DNA of 5,565 bases from Gammaproteobacteria bacterium (lineage in GTDB: Bacteria; Pseudomonadota; Gammaproteobacteria; S144-34), in assembly GCA_015494165.1 (NCBI GenBank), contig WGBS01000248.1, positions 1 through 5,565 of the forward strand. The letters run 5' to 3'. The translations under genes were made by a program, and so were the position numbers. Positions 1 to 5,565 of this stretch are shown here, in pieces. The notes beneath the pieces were generated by a model that saw nothing but the letters and a program-made list of their open reading frames with translations, was not told the origin of the DNA and made no database searches. Within the stretch, counting starts at the first letter, position 1, and every line of letters starts with the position of its first letter.

Positions 1-180
1 ATCCTGTTCCGCGTGGACGGCGACGCCGATGCCGTGTTCGCCGCGCTGAAGGCCAACGGCGTGCTGATCAAGAACCTCAACCCCGCCGGTGGGCCGCTGG
101 CCGGCTGCCTGCGCGTCACCGTCGGCAGGCCCGAGGAGAACGACGCCTTTCTCCAAGCGCTTCAATCGGCTATCGCTTGA
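1..180 (+). CDS. hisC: Histidinol-phosphate aminotransferase, C-terminal end (5' truncated)
   Basis: Only the last 59 codons and the TGA stop are present, in frame 1 from the first base of the window. HisC is a PLP-dependent class I/II aminotransferase that converts imidazole acetol-phosphate and glutamate to histidinol-phosphate in the cytoplasm. The fragment shows the usual end of the small domain: FRVDG, then an ALKANGVLIKNL strand-helix segment, then GCLRVTVGRPEEND. The arginine in the CLRVTVG stretch is the family residue expected to hold the substrate carboxylate. The PLP lysine and the rest of the large domain lie upstream, outside the window. The fragment alone could fit another aminotransferase of this fold, but the closing motif together with hisB 38 nt downstream makes hisC the clear choice. 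Confidence 0.95.
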   Translation: MLFRVDGDADAVFAALKANGVLIKNLNPAGGPLAGCLRVTVGRPEENDAFLQALQSAIA

Positions 181-183
181 CGG

Positions 184-189
184 TATGCT
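184..189 (+). promoter_or_regulatory. Weak candidate internal promoter before hisB (-10-like TATGCT)
   Basis: The short hisC-hisB gap is less GC-rich than its surroundings. TATGCT at 184-189 matches four of six bases of the sigma-70 -10 consensus. TTCAAT at 161-166 lies 17 bp upstream and matches three of six bases of the -35 consensus. The elements overlap the end of hisC. This is seen by eye only; the gap may simply carry the ribosome binding site and no promoter. Confidence 0.2.
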
Positions 190-204
190 CTACCCTTCAA
201 TTGC

Positions 205-210
205 AGGAGA
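205..210 (+). promoter_or_regulatory. Ribosome binding site of hisB (AGGAGA)
   Basis: AGGAGA lies 8 nt before the ATG at 219. It is one of the two strongest Shine-Dalgarno matches in the window. It decides the hisB start at 219, against an in-frame TTG at 177 that overlaps the hisC stop and has no such site. Confidence 0.8.
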
Positions 211-218
211 CATCCCCC

Positions 219-812
219 ATGGCTGAACGCAAGGCCACCGTAAAGCGCGACACGCTGGAGACGCAGATCAGTGTCAGCGTCGACCTCGACGGCAGCGGTG
301 CCTCGAAGCTGGACACCGGCGTCCCCTTCTTCGATCACATGCTGGACCAGGTGGCGCGCCACGGCCTCATCGACCTGGACATCCGGGCCAGGGGCGACCT
401 GGAGATCGACGCCCACCACACGGTGGAGGACGTCGGCATCACCCTGGGCGAGGCCTTCGCGCGGGCGCTGGGCGACAAGGCCGGCATCCACCGCTACGGC
501 CACGCCTACGTGCCGCTCGACGAGGCGCTCTCGCGGGTGGTCGTCGACTTCTCGGGCCGGCCGGGACTGGTGTACGCGGTGGACTTTCCCCGGGCGCGCG
601 TGGGGGATTTCGACGTGGACCTGGTCGAGGAGTTCTTCCGCGGCTTCGTCAACCACGCGCGCGCGACGCTGCACGTCGACTGCCTGCGCGGGCGCAACGC
701 GCACCACGTGGCCGAGACCGTGTTCAAGGCCTTCGGGCGCGCGCTGCGGGCGGCGGTGGAGCGCGACCCGCGCGCCGCGGGCGAGGTCCCCTCGACCAAG
801 GGCAGCCTCTGA
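219..812 (+). CDS. hisB: Imidazoleglycerol-phosphate dehydratase (monofunctional)
   Basis: HisB removes water from imidazole glycerol phosphate to give imidazole acetol-phosphate, the step before HisC, in the cytoplasm. At 197 aa it has the length of the stand-alone dehydratase; there is no N-terminal histidinol-phosphatase domain as in enteric HisB. The manganese-binding motifs of the family are all visible: FFDHML at residues 37-42, DAHHTVEDVGI at 64-74, and GRNAHHVAE at 158-166. The C-terminus PSTKGSL is also typical. The ATG at 219 is chosen because AGGAGA sits 8 nt upstream; starting at the TTG at 177 would add 14 residues with no family counterpart. It follows hisC by 38 nt and precedes hisH by 16 nt, so it fits one transcript. 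The histidinol-phosphate phosphatase must be encoded elsewhere. The identification is secure. Confidence 0.98.
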   Translation: MAERKATVKRDTLETQISVSVDLDGSGASKLDTGVPFFDHMLDQVARHGLIDLDIRARGDLEIDAHHTVEDVGITLGEAFARALGDKAGIHRYGHAYVPLDEALSRVVVDFSGRPGLVYAVDFPRARVGDFDVDLVEEFFRGFVNHARATLHVDCLRGRNAHHVAETVFKAFGRALRAAVERDPRAAGEVPSTKGSL

Positions 813-828
813 GCGCTCGCGCGCGCCC

Positions 829-1479
829 ATGCCGACCGTCGCCGTCATCGACTACGGGATGGGCAACCTCCATTCCGTGGCCAAGGCCCTGGAGCACGTC
901 GCCCCCCGGGCGCGGGTGATCGTGACGGGCGAGGCCGCGGCGGTGCGCGCCGCCGACCGCCTCGTGTTCCCGGGCCAGGGCGCCATCGGCCAGGCGATGG
1001 AGGCGCTCGCGCGCTCGGGGCTCGACGAGGTCGTGCGCGGGCTCTTCGGCCGCCGCCCCTTCCTCGGCATCTGCCTGGGGCTGCAGGCGCTCATGCGCCG
1101 GAGCGAGGAGGACGGCGGCACCGCCGGGCTCGGCCTGCTGCCGGGCGAGGTGCGCCGCTTCCCGCACGGCCTGCGGGACCCGGAAACCGGGGCGCGGCTC
1201 AAGATCCCGCACATGGGCTGGAACCGCGTGCATCAGGAGCTGTCCCACCCGCTGTGGGAGGGGATCGGCCAGGACGAGCGCTTCTACTTCGTCCACAGCT
1301 ACTACGTGGCCCTGGAGCCCGCGCCGGGGCGGGTGGCGGCGACGACGGACTACGGCCTGCGCTTCGCCGCGGCCGTCGCCGGGCCGGCCGCGTTCGCCGT
1401 GCAGTTCCACCCCGAGAAGAGCCAGCGCGCCGGCCTCCGCCTGCTCGCGAACTTCGCCCGCTGGGACGGCGAGGGCTGA
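829..1479 (+). CDS. hisH: Imidazole glycerol phosphate synthase, glutamine amidotransferase subunit
   Basis: HisH hydrolyses glutamine and passes ammonia through the HisF barrel, where it reacts with PRFAR to form IGP and AICAR. The protein is 216 aa, a usual length for this class I (triad) amidotransferase. The N-terminus VAVIDYGMGNLHSV is typical of HisH. The oxyanion-loop motif appears as PGQGA at residues 48-52. The nucleophile elbow GICLGLQ places the catalytic cysteine at C82. H194 and E196 in VQFHPEKS complete the triad. IPHMGWN at 126-132 and FVHSYY at 154-159 are family signatures. The ATG at 829 is 16 nt after the hisB stop. I see no Shine-Dalgarno sequence, so translation is probably coupled to hisB. 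Its partner hisF is two genes downstream, with hisA between. Confidence 0.98.
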   Translation: MPTVAVIDYGMGNLHSVAKALEHVAPRARVIVTGEAAAVRAADRLVFPGQGAIGQAMEALARSGLDEVVRGLFGRRPFLGICLGLQALMRRSEEDGGTAGLGLLPGEVRRFPHGLRDPETGARLKIPHMGWNRVHQELSHPLWEGIGQDERFYFVHSYYVALEPAPGRVAATTDYGLRFAAAVAGPAAFAVQFHPEKSQRAGLRLLANFARWDGEG

Positions 1480-1496
1480 GCACGACCCCCGGTTTC

Positions 1497-1507
1497 TGGT
1501 ATATAAG
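1497..1507 (+). promoter_or_regulatory. Candidate extended -10 promoter upstream of hisA
   Basis: The sequence TGGTATATAAG combines a TGn extension (1497-1499) with TATATA (1500-1505). An overlapping TATAAG at 1502-1507 matches five of six -10 consensus bases. Extended -10 promoters need little or no -35 element, and none is clear here (TGAGCA at 1477-1482 matches three of six bases at 17 bp spacing). An AT-only run of this kind stands out in very GC-rich DNA. Transcription from here would start near 1512 and drive hisA, hisF and possibly all genes to tatC, with a leader of about 110 nt. This is inference from motif and position. Confidence 0.4.
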
Positions 1508-1611
1508 GGGCCAGCGAGAGCCCGGAGCCGGCAGCAAGACCGGACCGCAAACGCCACGCTGCACATCCCACCCGCAGGCCAGGCCGCCACAGATCCCGTT
1601 TCCGTTCCAGC

Positions 1612-1615
1612 GGAG
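1612..1615 (+). promoter_or_regulatory. Ribosome binding site of hisA (GGAG)
   Basis: GGAG lies 9 nt before the ATG at 1625 and supports that start. The next residues, ELIPAID, are the conserved HisA N-terminus. Confidence 0.6.
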
Positions 1616-1624
1616 CCCTAGCCC

Positions 1625-2383
1625 ATGGAGCTCATCCCCGCCATCGACATCAAGGACGGCAAGTGCGTGCGCCTGCGCCAGGGGCGCATGGACGACGTCA
1701 CGGTCTTCGGCGACGACCCGGTGGAGGTCGCCCGGCGCTGGGTGGAGGCCGGCGCGCGGCGGCTGCACATGGTCGACCTCGACGGCGCCCGCGCCGGACG
1801 GCCCGTCAACGCCGAAGTGGTGCGCCGCGTCACCGCGGCCTTCCCGGACCTTCCGGTGCAGGTCGGCGGCGGCATCCGCGACGTCGAGACCGCCGAGGCC
1901 TACCTGCGCGCCGGCGTGCGCTGGGTCATCATCGGCACCAAGGCCGTGAGCACCCCGCACTTCGTGAGCGAGCTGTGCCTGGAGTTCCCGGGCCACGTGA
2001 TCGTCGGCCTCGACGCGCGCGAGGGGAAGGTCGCGGTGGACGGCTGGTCCAAGCTCTCGCACCACGACGTGGTCGACCTCGCCCAGCGCTTCGAGCGCGA
2101 GGGCGTCGAGGCCATCGTCTACACCGACATCAGCCGCGACGGCATGATGCAGGGCGTCAACGCCGAGGCGACGGCGGCGCTCGCGCGCGCCATCCACGTC
2201 CCGGTCATCGCCTCCGGCGGCATCTCGAGCCTGGACGACATCCGCGCGCTCTGCGCGGTGGCCGACGAGGGCATCGAGGGCGCCATCATCGGCCGCGCCC
2301 TGTACGAGGGCAGCATCGACCTCGCCGAGGCGCAGCGCCTCGCCGACGAGCTCTGCGGGGGCCGCGGCGAGAGCGCCGCCTGA
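1625..2383 (+). CDS. hisA: ProFAR isomerase (phosphoribosylformimino-AICAR-phosphate isomerase)
   Basis: HisA opens the aminoaldose ring of ProFAR by an Amadori rearrangement to give PRFAR, the substrate of HisF. It is a 252-aa (beta/alpha)8 barrel, normal for the family. The two catalytic aspartates are visible: D8 in MELIPAIDIKDG and D130 in VGLDAREGKVAVDGW. T167 in YTDISRDG is the matching threonine of the second half-barrel. Phosphate-binding loops appear as VGGGIR (residues 80-85) and ASGGI (196-200), with IIGRALYEG at 221-229. The ATG at 1625 has GGAG 9 nt upstream. The gene lies after the large gap and is followed by hisF 7 nt after its stop. HisF is its paralogue, but the MELIPAIDI start and the DGW motif identify this one as HisA. 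It is not the dual-function PriA of actinobacteria as far as context shows. Confidence 0.98.
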   Translation: MELIPAIDIKDGKCVRLRQGRMDDVTVFGDDPVEVARRWVEAGARRLHMVDLDGARAGRPVNAEVVRRVTAAFPDLPVQVGGGIRDVETAEAYLRAGVRWVIIGTKAVSTPHFVSELCLEFPGHVIVGLDAREGKVAVDGWSKLSHHDVVDLAQRFEREGVEAIVYTDISRDGMMQGVNAEATAALARAIHVPVIASGGISSLDDIRALCAVADEGIEGAIIGRALYEGSIDLAEAQRLADELCGGRGESAA

Positions 2384-2390
2384 GCGGCCC

Positions 2391-3164
<774 letters not shown>

Positions 3165-3196
3165 GCGCCCGCCCGCGGGGCGGCGCCCGTTCGCGC

Positions 3197-3202
3197 TATA
3201 CT
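3197..3202 (+). promoter_or_regulatory. Weak candidate -10 element before hisI (TATACT)
   Basis: The hexamer lies 45 nt before the hisI ATG. A promoter here could transcribe hisI, hisE and tatABC separately from the upstream his genes. Absence of a recognisable -35 or a TGn extension keeps this tentative. Confidence 0.25.
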
Positions 3203-3209
3203 GGGCTGC

Positions 3210-3227
3210 CGGGCCGCGGCCGGCCCG
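3210..3227 (+). repeat. Inverted repeat, 7-bp stem and 4-nt loop
   Basis: The arms are CGGGCCG at 3210-3216 and CGGCCCG at 3221-3227, with the loop CGGC. The stem is all G-C and so should be stable in RNA. There is no trailing T tract. It lies within the hisF-hisI gap, 20 nt before the hisI start codon. In DNA of this composition such a repeat can arise by chance. Confidence 0.5.
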
Positions 3228-3247
3228 ATGCGTCCCGGTCGGACCCC

Positions 3248-3670
3248 ATGTCAGGCACGTCAGGGCAGCAGGCGCAGGACTGGCTCGAGGAGGTGCGCTG
3301 GAACGAGGCGGGGCTGGTGCCCGCCGTCGCCCAGGACGCGCGCACCGGCCGCGTGCTCATGGTGGCGTGGATGAACCGCGAGGCCCTGGCCGAGACCGCG
3401 GCCACGGGGCGCGCCGTCTACTGGTCGCGCTCGCGCGGGCGCCTGTGGCGCAAGGGCGAGGAATCGGGCAACGTGCAGCACGTGCGCGCGATCCGGCTCG
3501 ACTGCGACGGCGACGTGGTGCTGCTCGAGGTCGAGCAGGCGGGCGGCGTCGCCTGCCACACCGGCCGCGAGCGCTGCTTCTACCGCGAGCTGCGCGACGG
3601 GCGCTGGGAGACGGTCGAGCCGGTGCTGCGCGACCCGGCCGAGATGTACGGCGCCGGGGGCGGGGCGTGA
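3248..3670 (+). CDS. hisI: Phosphoribosyl-AMP cyclohydrolase
   Basis: HisI hydrolyses the adenine ring of PR-AMP to give ProFAR, the third step of histidine synthesis and the source of the HisA substrate. The 140-aa protein is the stand-alone form, not fused to HisE as in enterics. Key motifs are LMVAWMNREAL at residues 37-47, YWSRSRGRLWRKGEESGN at 58-75, and the metal-binding DCDGD at 85-89. The zinc-ligand cysteines match the archaeal structure pattern: C86, C103 in CHTG, and C110 in RCFY. The ATG at 3248 gives a start about 15 residues before the conserved region, usual for proteobacterial HisI. An earlier ATG at 3228 is out of frame. The stop overlaps the hisE start by 4 nt (GTGA), so the two consecutive enzymes are probably translated together. 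Confidence 0.97.
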   Translation: MSGTSGQQAQDWLEEVRWNEAGLVPAVAQDARTGRVLMVAWMNREALAETAATGRAVYWSRSRGRLWRKGEESGNVQHVRAIRLDCDGDVVLLEVEQAGGVACHTGRERCFYRELRDGRWETVEPVLRDPAEMYGAGGGA

Positions 3671-3984
3671 GCGCGGTGCTCGAGCGCCTGGCCGAGGTGC
3701 TGGAGGCGCGCAAGGGCGCCTCGCCCGAGGCCTCCTACGTCGCCAGCCTCTACGCCGGCGCGCCGGACGCCATCCTGCGCAAGATCGGCGAGGAGGCCAC
3801 GGAGCTGGTGCTGGCCGGCAAGGGCGGCCGCGACGAGGAGGTGGTGCACGAGACGGCGGATCTCTGGTTCCACACGCTGGTGCTGCTGGCCGCCCGCGGC
3901 CTCGGCCCGGCGCAGGTGCTCGCGGAGCTGGAGCGGCGCTTCGGCACCTCGGGCCACGAGGAGAAGGCACGGCGCGGCGGCTGA
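3667..3984 (+). CDS. hisE: Phosphoribosyl-ATP pyrophosphohydrolase
   Basis: HisE splits pyrophosphate from PR-ATP to give PR-AMP, the step just before HisI. It is an all-alpha protein of the MazG-like NTP pyrophosphohydrolase fold, here 105 aa, normal for the single-domain form. The acidic metal-binding motif is clear: KIGEEATE at residues 39-46 (E42, E43, E46), and ETADLWFHTLVLL at 62-74 with E62 and D65. SYVASLY at 23-29 is the usual start of the core. GTG at 3667 is chosen because it overlaps the hisI stop as GTGA and yields a full-length N-terminus. A GTG three codons later (3676) is possible but less likely. It is the last his gene before tatA. Confidence 0.96.
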   Translation: MSAVLERLAEVLEARKGASPEASYVASLYAGAPDAILRKIGEEATELVLAGKGGRDEEVVHETADLWFHTLVLLAARGLGPAQVLAELERRFGTSGHEEKARRGG

Positions 3985-4002
3985 GGCCGCGGCGCCCAGG
4001 GC

Positions 4003-4019
4003 GCGGGCCGCCGGCCCGC
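4003..4019 (+). repeat. Inverted repeat between hisE and tatA, 7-bp stem
   Basis: The arms are GCGGGCC (4003-4009) and GGCCCGC (4013-4019) around a 3-nt loop. A second, overlapping dyad, GCGCCC at 3992-3997 with GGGCGC at 3999-4004, could compete with it. There is no T run, so no standard intrinsic terminator is supported. The hairpin ends just before the tatA ribosome binding site and could influence tatA translation or transcript ends between the his and tat parts. It may be chance in GC-rich spacer DNA. Confidence 0.45.
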
Positions 4020-4020
4020 C

Positions 4021-4026
4021 GGAGAG
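4021..4026 (+). promoter_or_regulatory. Ribosome binding site of tatA (GGAGAG)
   Basis: GGAGAG is placed 6 nt before the ATG at 4033, a near-ideal Shine-Dalgarno sequence. The tatB and tatC starts lack anything comparable, in keeping with the known excess of TatA over TatB and TatC. Confidence 0.75.
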
Positions 4027-4032
4027 CGAGCG

Positions 4033-4266
4033 ATGTTCGGGTTCAAAGAGCTGCTCATCATCCTGCTGATCGTGCTGGTGCTGTTCGGCGCCAAGCGCCT
4101 GCGCACCCTCGGCTCCGACCTCGGCAGCGCCATCAAGAACTTCCGCAAGGCCGTGCGCGAGGGCGAGGAGGAGGGCGCGGCCGCGGCCAAGGAGGCGGGC
4201 CGCCTCGAGGGCGAGGAGCGCGTGATCGACGCCGAGGTCACGCACAAGGAGAAGGACCGGGCCTGA
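4033..4266 (+). CDS. tatA: Sec-independent protein translocase subunit TatA
   Basis: TatA is a small inner-membrane protein that assembles in many copies to let folded twin-arginine precursors cross the cytoplasmic membrane. The 77-aa protein has a very short N-terminus, one membrane helix (about residues 6-18), the hinge F18-G19 followed by AKRLRTLGSDLG, an amphipathic helix to about residue 43, and a charged Glu/Lys-rich tail. The polar residue near the start of the membrane helix, Gln8 in E. coli, is Glu at E6 here. TatA and TatE cannot be told apart by sequence alone, but the position in front of tatB and tatC makes this TatA. It starts 48 nt after hisE with a strong GGAGAG site. It precedes tatB by 40 nt. 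Confidence 0.96.
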   Translation: MFGFKELLIILLIVLVLFGAKRLRTLGSDLGSAIKNFRKAVREGEEEGAAAAKEAGRLEGEERVIDAEVTHKEKDRA

Positions 4267-4306
4267 GCGCGGCGTCCCCGCGGGGCGCGGCGCGGGCGGC
4301 GGCGCC
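4267..4306 (+). other. tatA-tatB spacer with GC palindrome
   Basis: The 40-nt gap is almost entirely G and C. It contains the self-complementary CCCCGCGGGG at 4276-4285, flanked by further pairable GCG/CGC. No Shine-Dalgarno sequence is seen before tatB. Folding here could lower tatB translation relative to tatA, but this is inference. Confidence 0.4.
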
Positions 4307-4729
4307 ATGTTCGACGTCGGCTTCGCCGAGATCGTCCTGGTGATGGTGATCGCGCTCCTGGTCGTGGGCCCGGAGCGCCTGCCCAAGCTCGCGCGCACCG
4401 CCGGGCTGTGGCTCGGCAAGGCGCGCGCCTTCGTCCAGTCCGTGCGCGAGGACGTCGAGCGCGAGCTCGCCGCCGAGGAGCTCAAGCGCGTCATGCACGA
4501 GACCGGGCGCATCGGCGAGGAGCTCGGGCAGGTGCGCGAGATCATCGAGGAGACCGACAGCGAGCTGCGCCAGGCGACCGCCGCACCGGCGGCGGGCGCG
4601 GCGGGCGGCGCCCAGCCCCCGCCGGCACGCCGCGAGCGTGACGCCGAGGCCCCCGCCGCCCTGAGCGGCGAGGCCGGCGGCGGGGACCGGCGGCAGGCAC
4701 GCGACGAGAGCGCCGATGGCGGCCGCTAG
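4307..4729 (+). CDS. tatB: Sec-independent protein translocase subunit TatB
   Basis: TatB forms the twin-arginine signal receptor complex with TatC in the inner membrane. The 140-aa protein begins MFDVGFAEIVLVMVIALLVVGPERLP, which is characteristic of TatB rather than TatA. The conserved E8 and the G21-P22 hinge are present. One N-terminal membrane helix (about residues 6-20) is followed by a long amphipathic, probably helical region rich in Glu and Arg (about 25-92). A low-complexity Ala/Gly/Pro/Glu tail makes up the remainder. The tail is somewhat shorter than that of E. coli TatB (171 aa), and tails of this kind vary freely. No Shine-Dalgarno sequence is evident. The last 14 nt overlap the start of tatC. 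Confidence 0.96.
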   Translation: MFDVGFAEIVLVMVIALLVVGPERLPKLARTAGLWLGKARAFVQSVREDVERELAAEELKRVMHETGRIGEELGQVREIIEETDSELRQATAAPAAGAAGGAQPPPARRERDAEAPAALSGEAGGGDRRQARDESADGGR

Positions 4730-5541
4730 CGCGCCCGAACCCGAGGTCCCGGAGGAGGACCGCGAGCAGCCCCTCGTCGCGCACCTGCTGGAGCTGCGCG
4801 ACCGTATCCTGCGCAGCCTGCTCGCGGTGCTCGTCGCCTTCCTCGCGCTCGCCCCCTTCGCCAACGAGCTCTACGAGCTCTTCGCCCGCCCGCTGCTGGC
4901 GCAGCTCCCCGAGGGGAGCCAGATGATCGCCATCGGCGTCGCCTCGCCCTTCCTCGCGCCCTTCAAGCTCACGGCCGTGGTCGCCCTCGTCCTGGCCCTG
5001 CCCTTCGTGCTCTACCAGGTGTGGGCCTTCGTCGCCCCGGGCCTCTACCGCCACGAGCGCCGCCTCGTGCTGCCGCTGCTGGTCTCCAGCACGGCGCTCT
5101 TCTACGCCGGCATGGCCTTCGCCTACTTCGTGGTCTTTCCGCTCATGTTCGCCTTCCTCACGGCCACGGGCCCCGAGGGCGTGGCCTACATGCCGGACAT
5201 CAACGCCTACCTCGACTTCATGCTCATGCTGTTCCTCGCCTTCGGCGTCGCCTTCGAGACGCCGGTGGCGACGGTGCTGCTGGTGCGCACGGGCGTGACC
5301 ACGCCCGAGCGCCTCGCGGCCAAGCGGCCCTACGTCATCGTCGGCGCCTTTGTGGTCGGGATGCTCCTCACCCCGCCCGATCCGATCTCGCAGGTGATGA
5401 TGGCCGTGCCCATGTGGCTGCTGTTCGAGCTCGGCGTGCTGCTCTCGCGCCTGACGGGCCGCCGGCCCGAGCCCGCCGCCGCGGCGGCCTCCGCGGCGGC
5501 GGCCGGCACGGCGGCCCCGCCCGCCCCGCCGCCCGACTACA
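4716..5541 (+). CDS. tatC: Sec-independent protein translocase subunit TatC (3' end missing)
   Basis: TatC is the six-helix membrane core of the Tat translocase and binds the twin-arginine signal. The ATG at 4716 lies inside the end of tatB (14-nt overlap). At least 275 codons are genuine. Residues with known importance in E. coli align with a constant offset of 11: E26 in HLLELRDR (E15), E114 in GLYRHERR (E103), E181 in AFETPVA (E170), and D222 in LTPPD (D211). Membrane helices run at roughly 31-48, 84-104, 117-141, 163-190, 205-218 and 227-243. The N-terminal extension is about 11 residues longer than in E. coli. From residue 251 the tail is almost only Ala and Pro. No stop is reached: the genomic sequence ends at about 5541 in an adapter remnant, so the true C-terminus is unknown, though the conserved core is complete. 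Confidence 0.97.
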
Positions 5542-5565
5542 CTGTCTCTTATACACATCTGACGC
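5542..5565 (+). other. Nextera/Tn5 adapter remnant at contig end (not genomic)
   Basis: Bases 5542-5560 are CTGTCTCTTATACACATCT, the synthetic 19-bp Tn5 mosaic end used in transposase library kits. The final GACGC matches the start of the Nextera read-1 adapter arm. The mosaic end is a hybrid that differs from both natural IS50 ends, which argues against a real transposon. Read on the minus strand it gives the well-known false N-termini MCIRDS (start at 5558) and a GTG-started YKRQ (start at 5556). These 24 bases should be trimmed. Confidence 0.97.

Larger units (their letters stand above)
1480..1624 (+). other. hisH-hisA intergenic region, 145 bp, non-coding
   Basis: This is the longest gap in the window and interrupts an otherwise compact operon. 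It contains no convincing small ORF (no ATG), no run of T after a hairpin, and no obvious repeat. It has a conspicuous AT-rich patch near 1500-1507, described separately as a candidate promoter, followed by about 110 nt that could be a leader of hisA. CCGG at two places around 1527-1543 could pair weakly. A GGAG at 1612-1615 serves as the hisA ribosome binding site. Confidence 0.7.
3165..3247 (+). other. hisF-hisI intergenic region, 83 bp, with TATACT and hairpin
   Basis: TATACT at 3197-3202 matches five of six -10 bases and is one of very few AT-rich hexamers here. No -35-like hexamer is found 15-19 bp upstream, where the DNA is almost pure G and C. A perfect inverted repeat of 7 bp with a 4-nt loop spans 3210-3227. 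No T run follows it, so it is not a standard intrinsic terminator. It may protect or pause the transcript between hisF and hisI. Only a weak GGA (3241-3243) precedes the hisI start. Confidence 0.45.

Noticed and set aside
177..205. TTGACG at 177-182 as a -35 element
   Set aside because: The matching -10 position at 17 bp spacing (200-205, ATTGCA) is poor, and the better -10-like TATGCT is only 1 bp away from it.
177..218. TTG at 177 as an upstream start of hisB
   Set aside because: It overlaps the hisC stop, has no ribosome site, and adds 14 residues absent from the family. ATG at 219 has AGGAGA 8 nt upstream.
811..828. Alternating GC run with GAGCGCTC palindrome between hisB and hisH as an operator
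   Set aside because: It is only 16-18 nt of low-complexity GC in a GC-rich genome, with no second copy or known binding motif.
4542..5558. Minus-strand open frame of 338 codons antisense to tatB-tatC
   Set aside because: Its start codon lies in the Nextera adapter (false MCIRDS N-terminus), and the rest is antisense to conserved tatC codons.
5542..5560. Real Tn5/IS50 transposon end inserted in tatC
   Set aside because: The 19-mer is the synthetic mosaic end, not a natural IS50 end, and the following GACGC is the library adapter. It sits exactly at the contig end.

Overview
This window is a very GC-rich (by eye around 70% or more, not computed), tightly packed stretch of proteobacterial chromosome. 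All genes lie on the + strand. It holds the distal part of a histidine biosynthesis operon, running straight into the genes of the twin-arginine protein export system: hisC (3' end only), hisB, hisH, hisA, hisF, hisI, hisE, tatA, tatB and tatC (cut off at its 3' end). The protein sequences point to Gammaproteobacteria, or a gamma/beta relative. TatC is close to the E. coli protein along its whole core, HisB is the stand-alone dehydratase rather than the enteric fused enzyme, and HisI and HisE are separate proteins. As I recall the family layouts, hisI-hisE-tatABC linkage is typical of Pseudomonas, and longer his-tat runs occur in Betaproteobacteria. The exact taxon cannot be fixed from the sequence alone.

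Layout: 1-180 is the C-terminus of histidinol-phosphate aminotransferase. 219-3164 carries hisB, hisH, hisA and hisF, that is, the dehydratase and the central IGP-forming block. HisH and HisF together form IGP synthase, and HisA supplies its substrate PRFAR. 3248-3984 carries hisI and hisE, which overlap by 4 nt and catalyse the cyclohydrolase and pyrophosphohydrolase steps. 4033-5541 carries tatA, tatB and tatC, which encode the inner-membrane translocase for folded twin-arginine proteins. The his and tat products share no pathway; their linkage looks like conserved gene order and probable co-transcription.

Most gene junctions are overlaps or gaps under 50 nt. The two larger gaps are hisH-hisA (145 bp, with an extended -10-like TGGTATATAA) and hisF-hisI (83 bp, with TATACT and a 7-bp hairpin). 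Both are candidates for internal promoters or processing points. A smaller 48-bp gap with a hairpin separates his from tat.

The last 24 bases (5542-5565) are not genomic. They are the Tn5/Nextera mosaic end followed by the first bases of the Nextera adapter, left on the contig end. tatC therefore lacks its true stop codon, and any minus-strand gene starting there is an artefact. I see no novel system, mobile element, CRISPR array or RNA gene. The points most worth a second look are the adapter remnant and the two intergenic regions.
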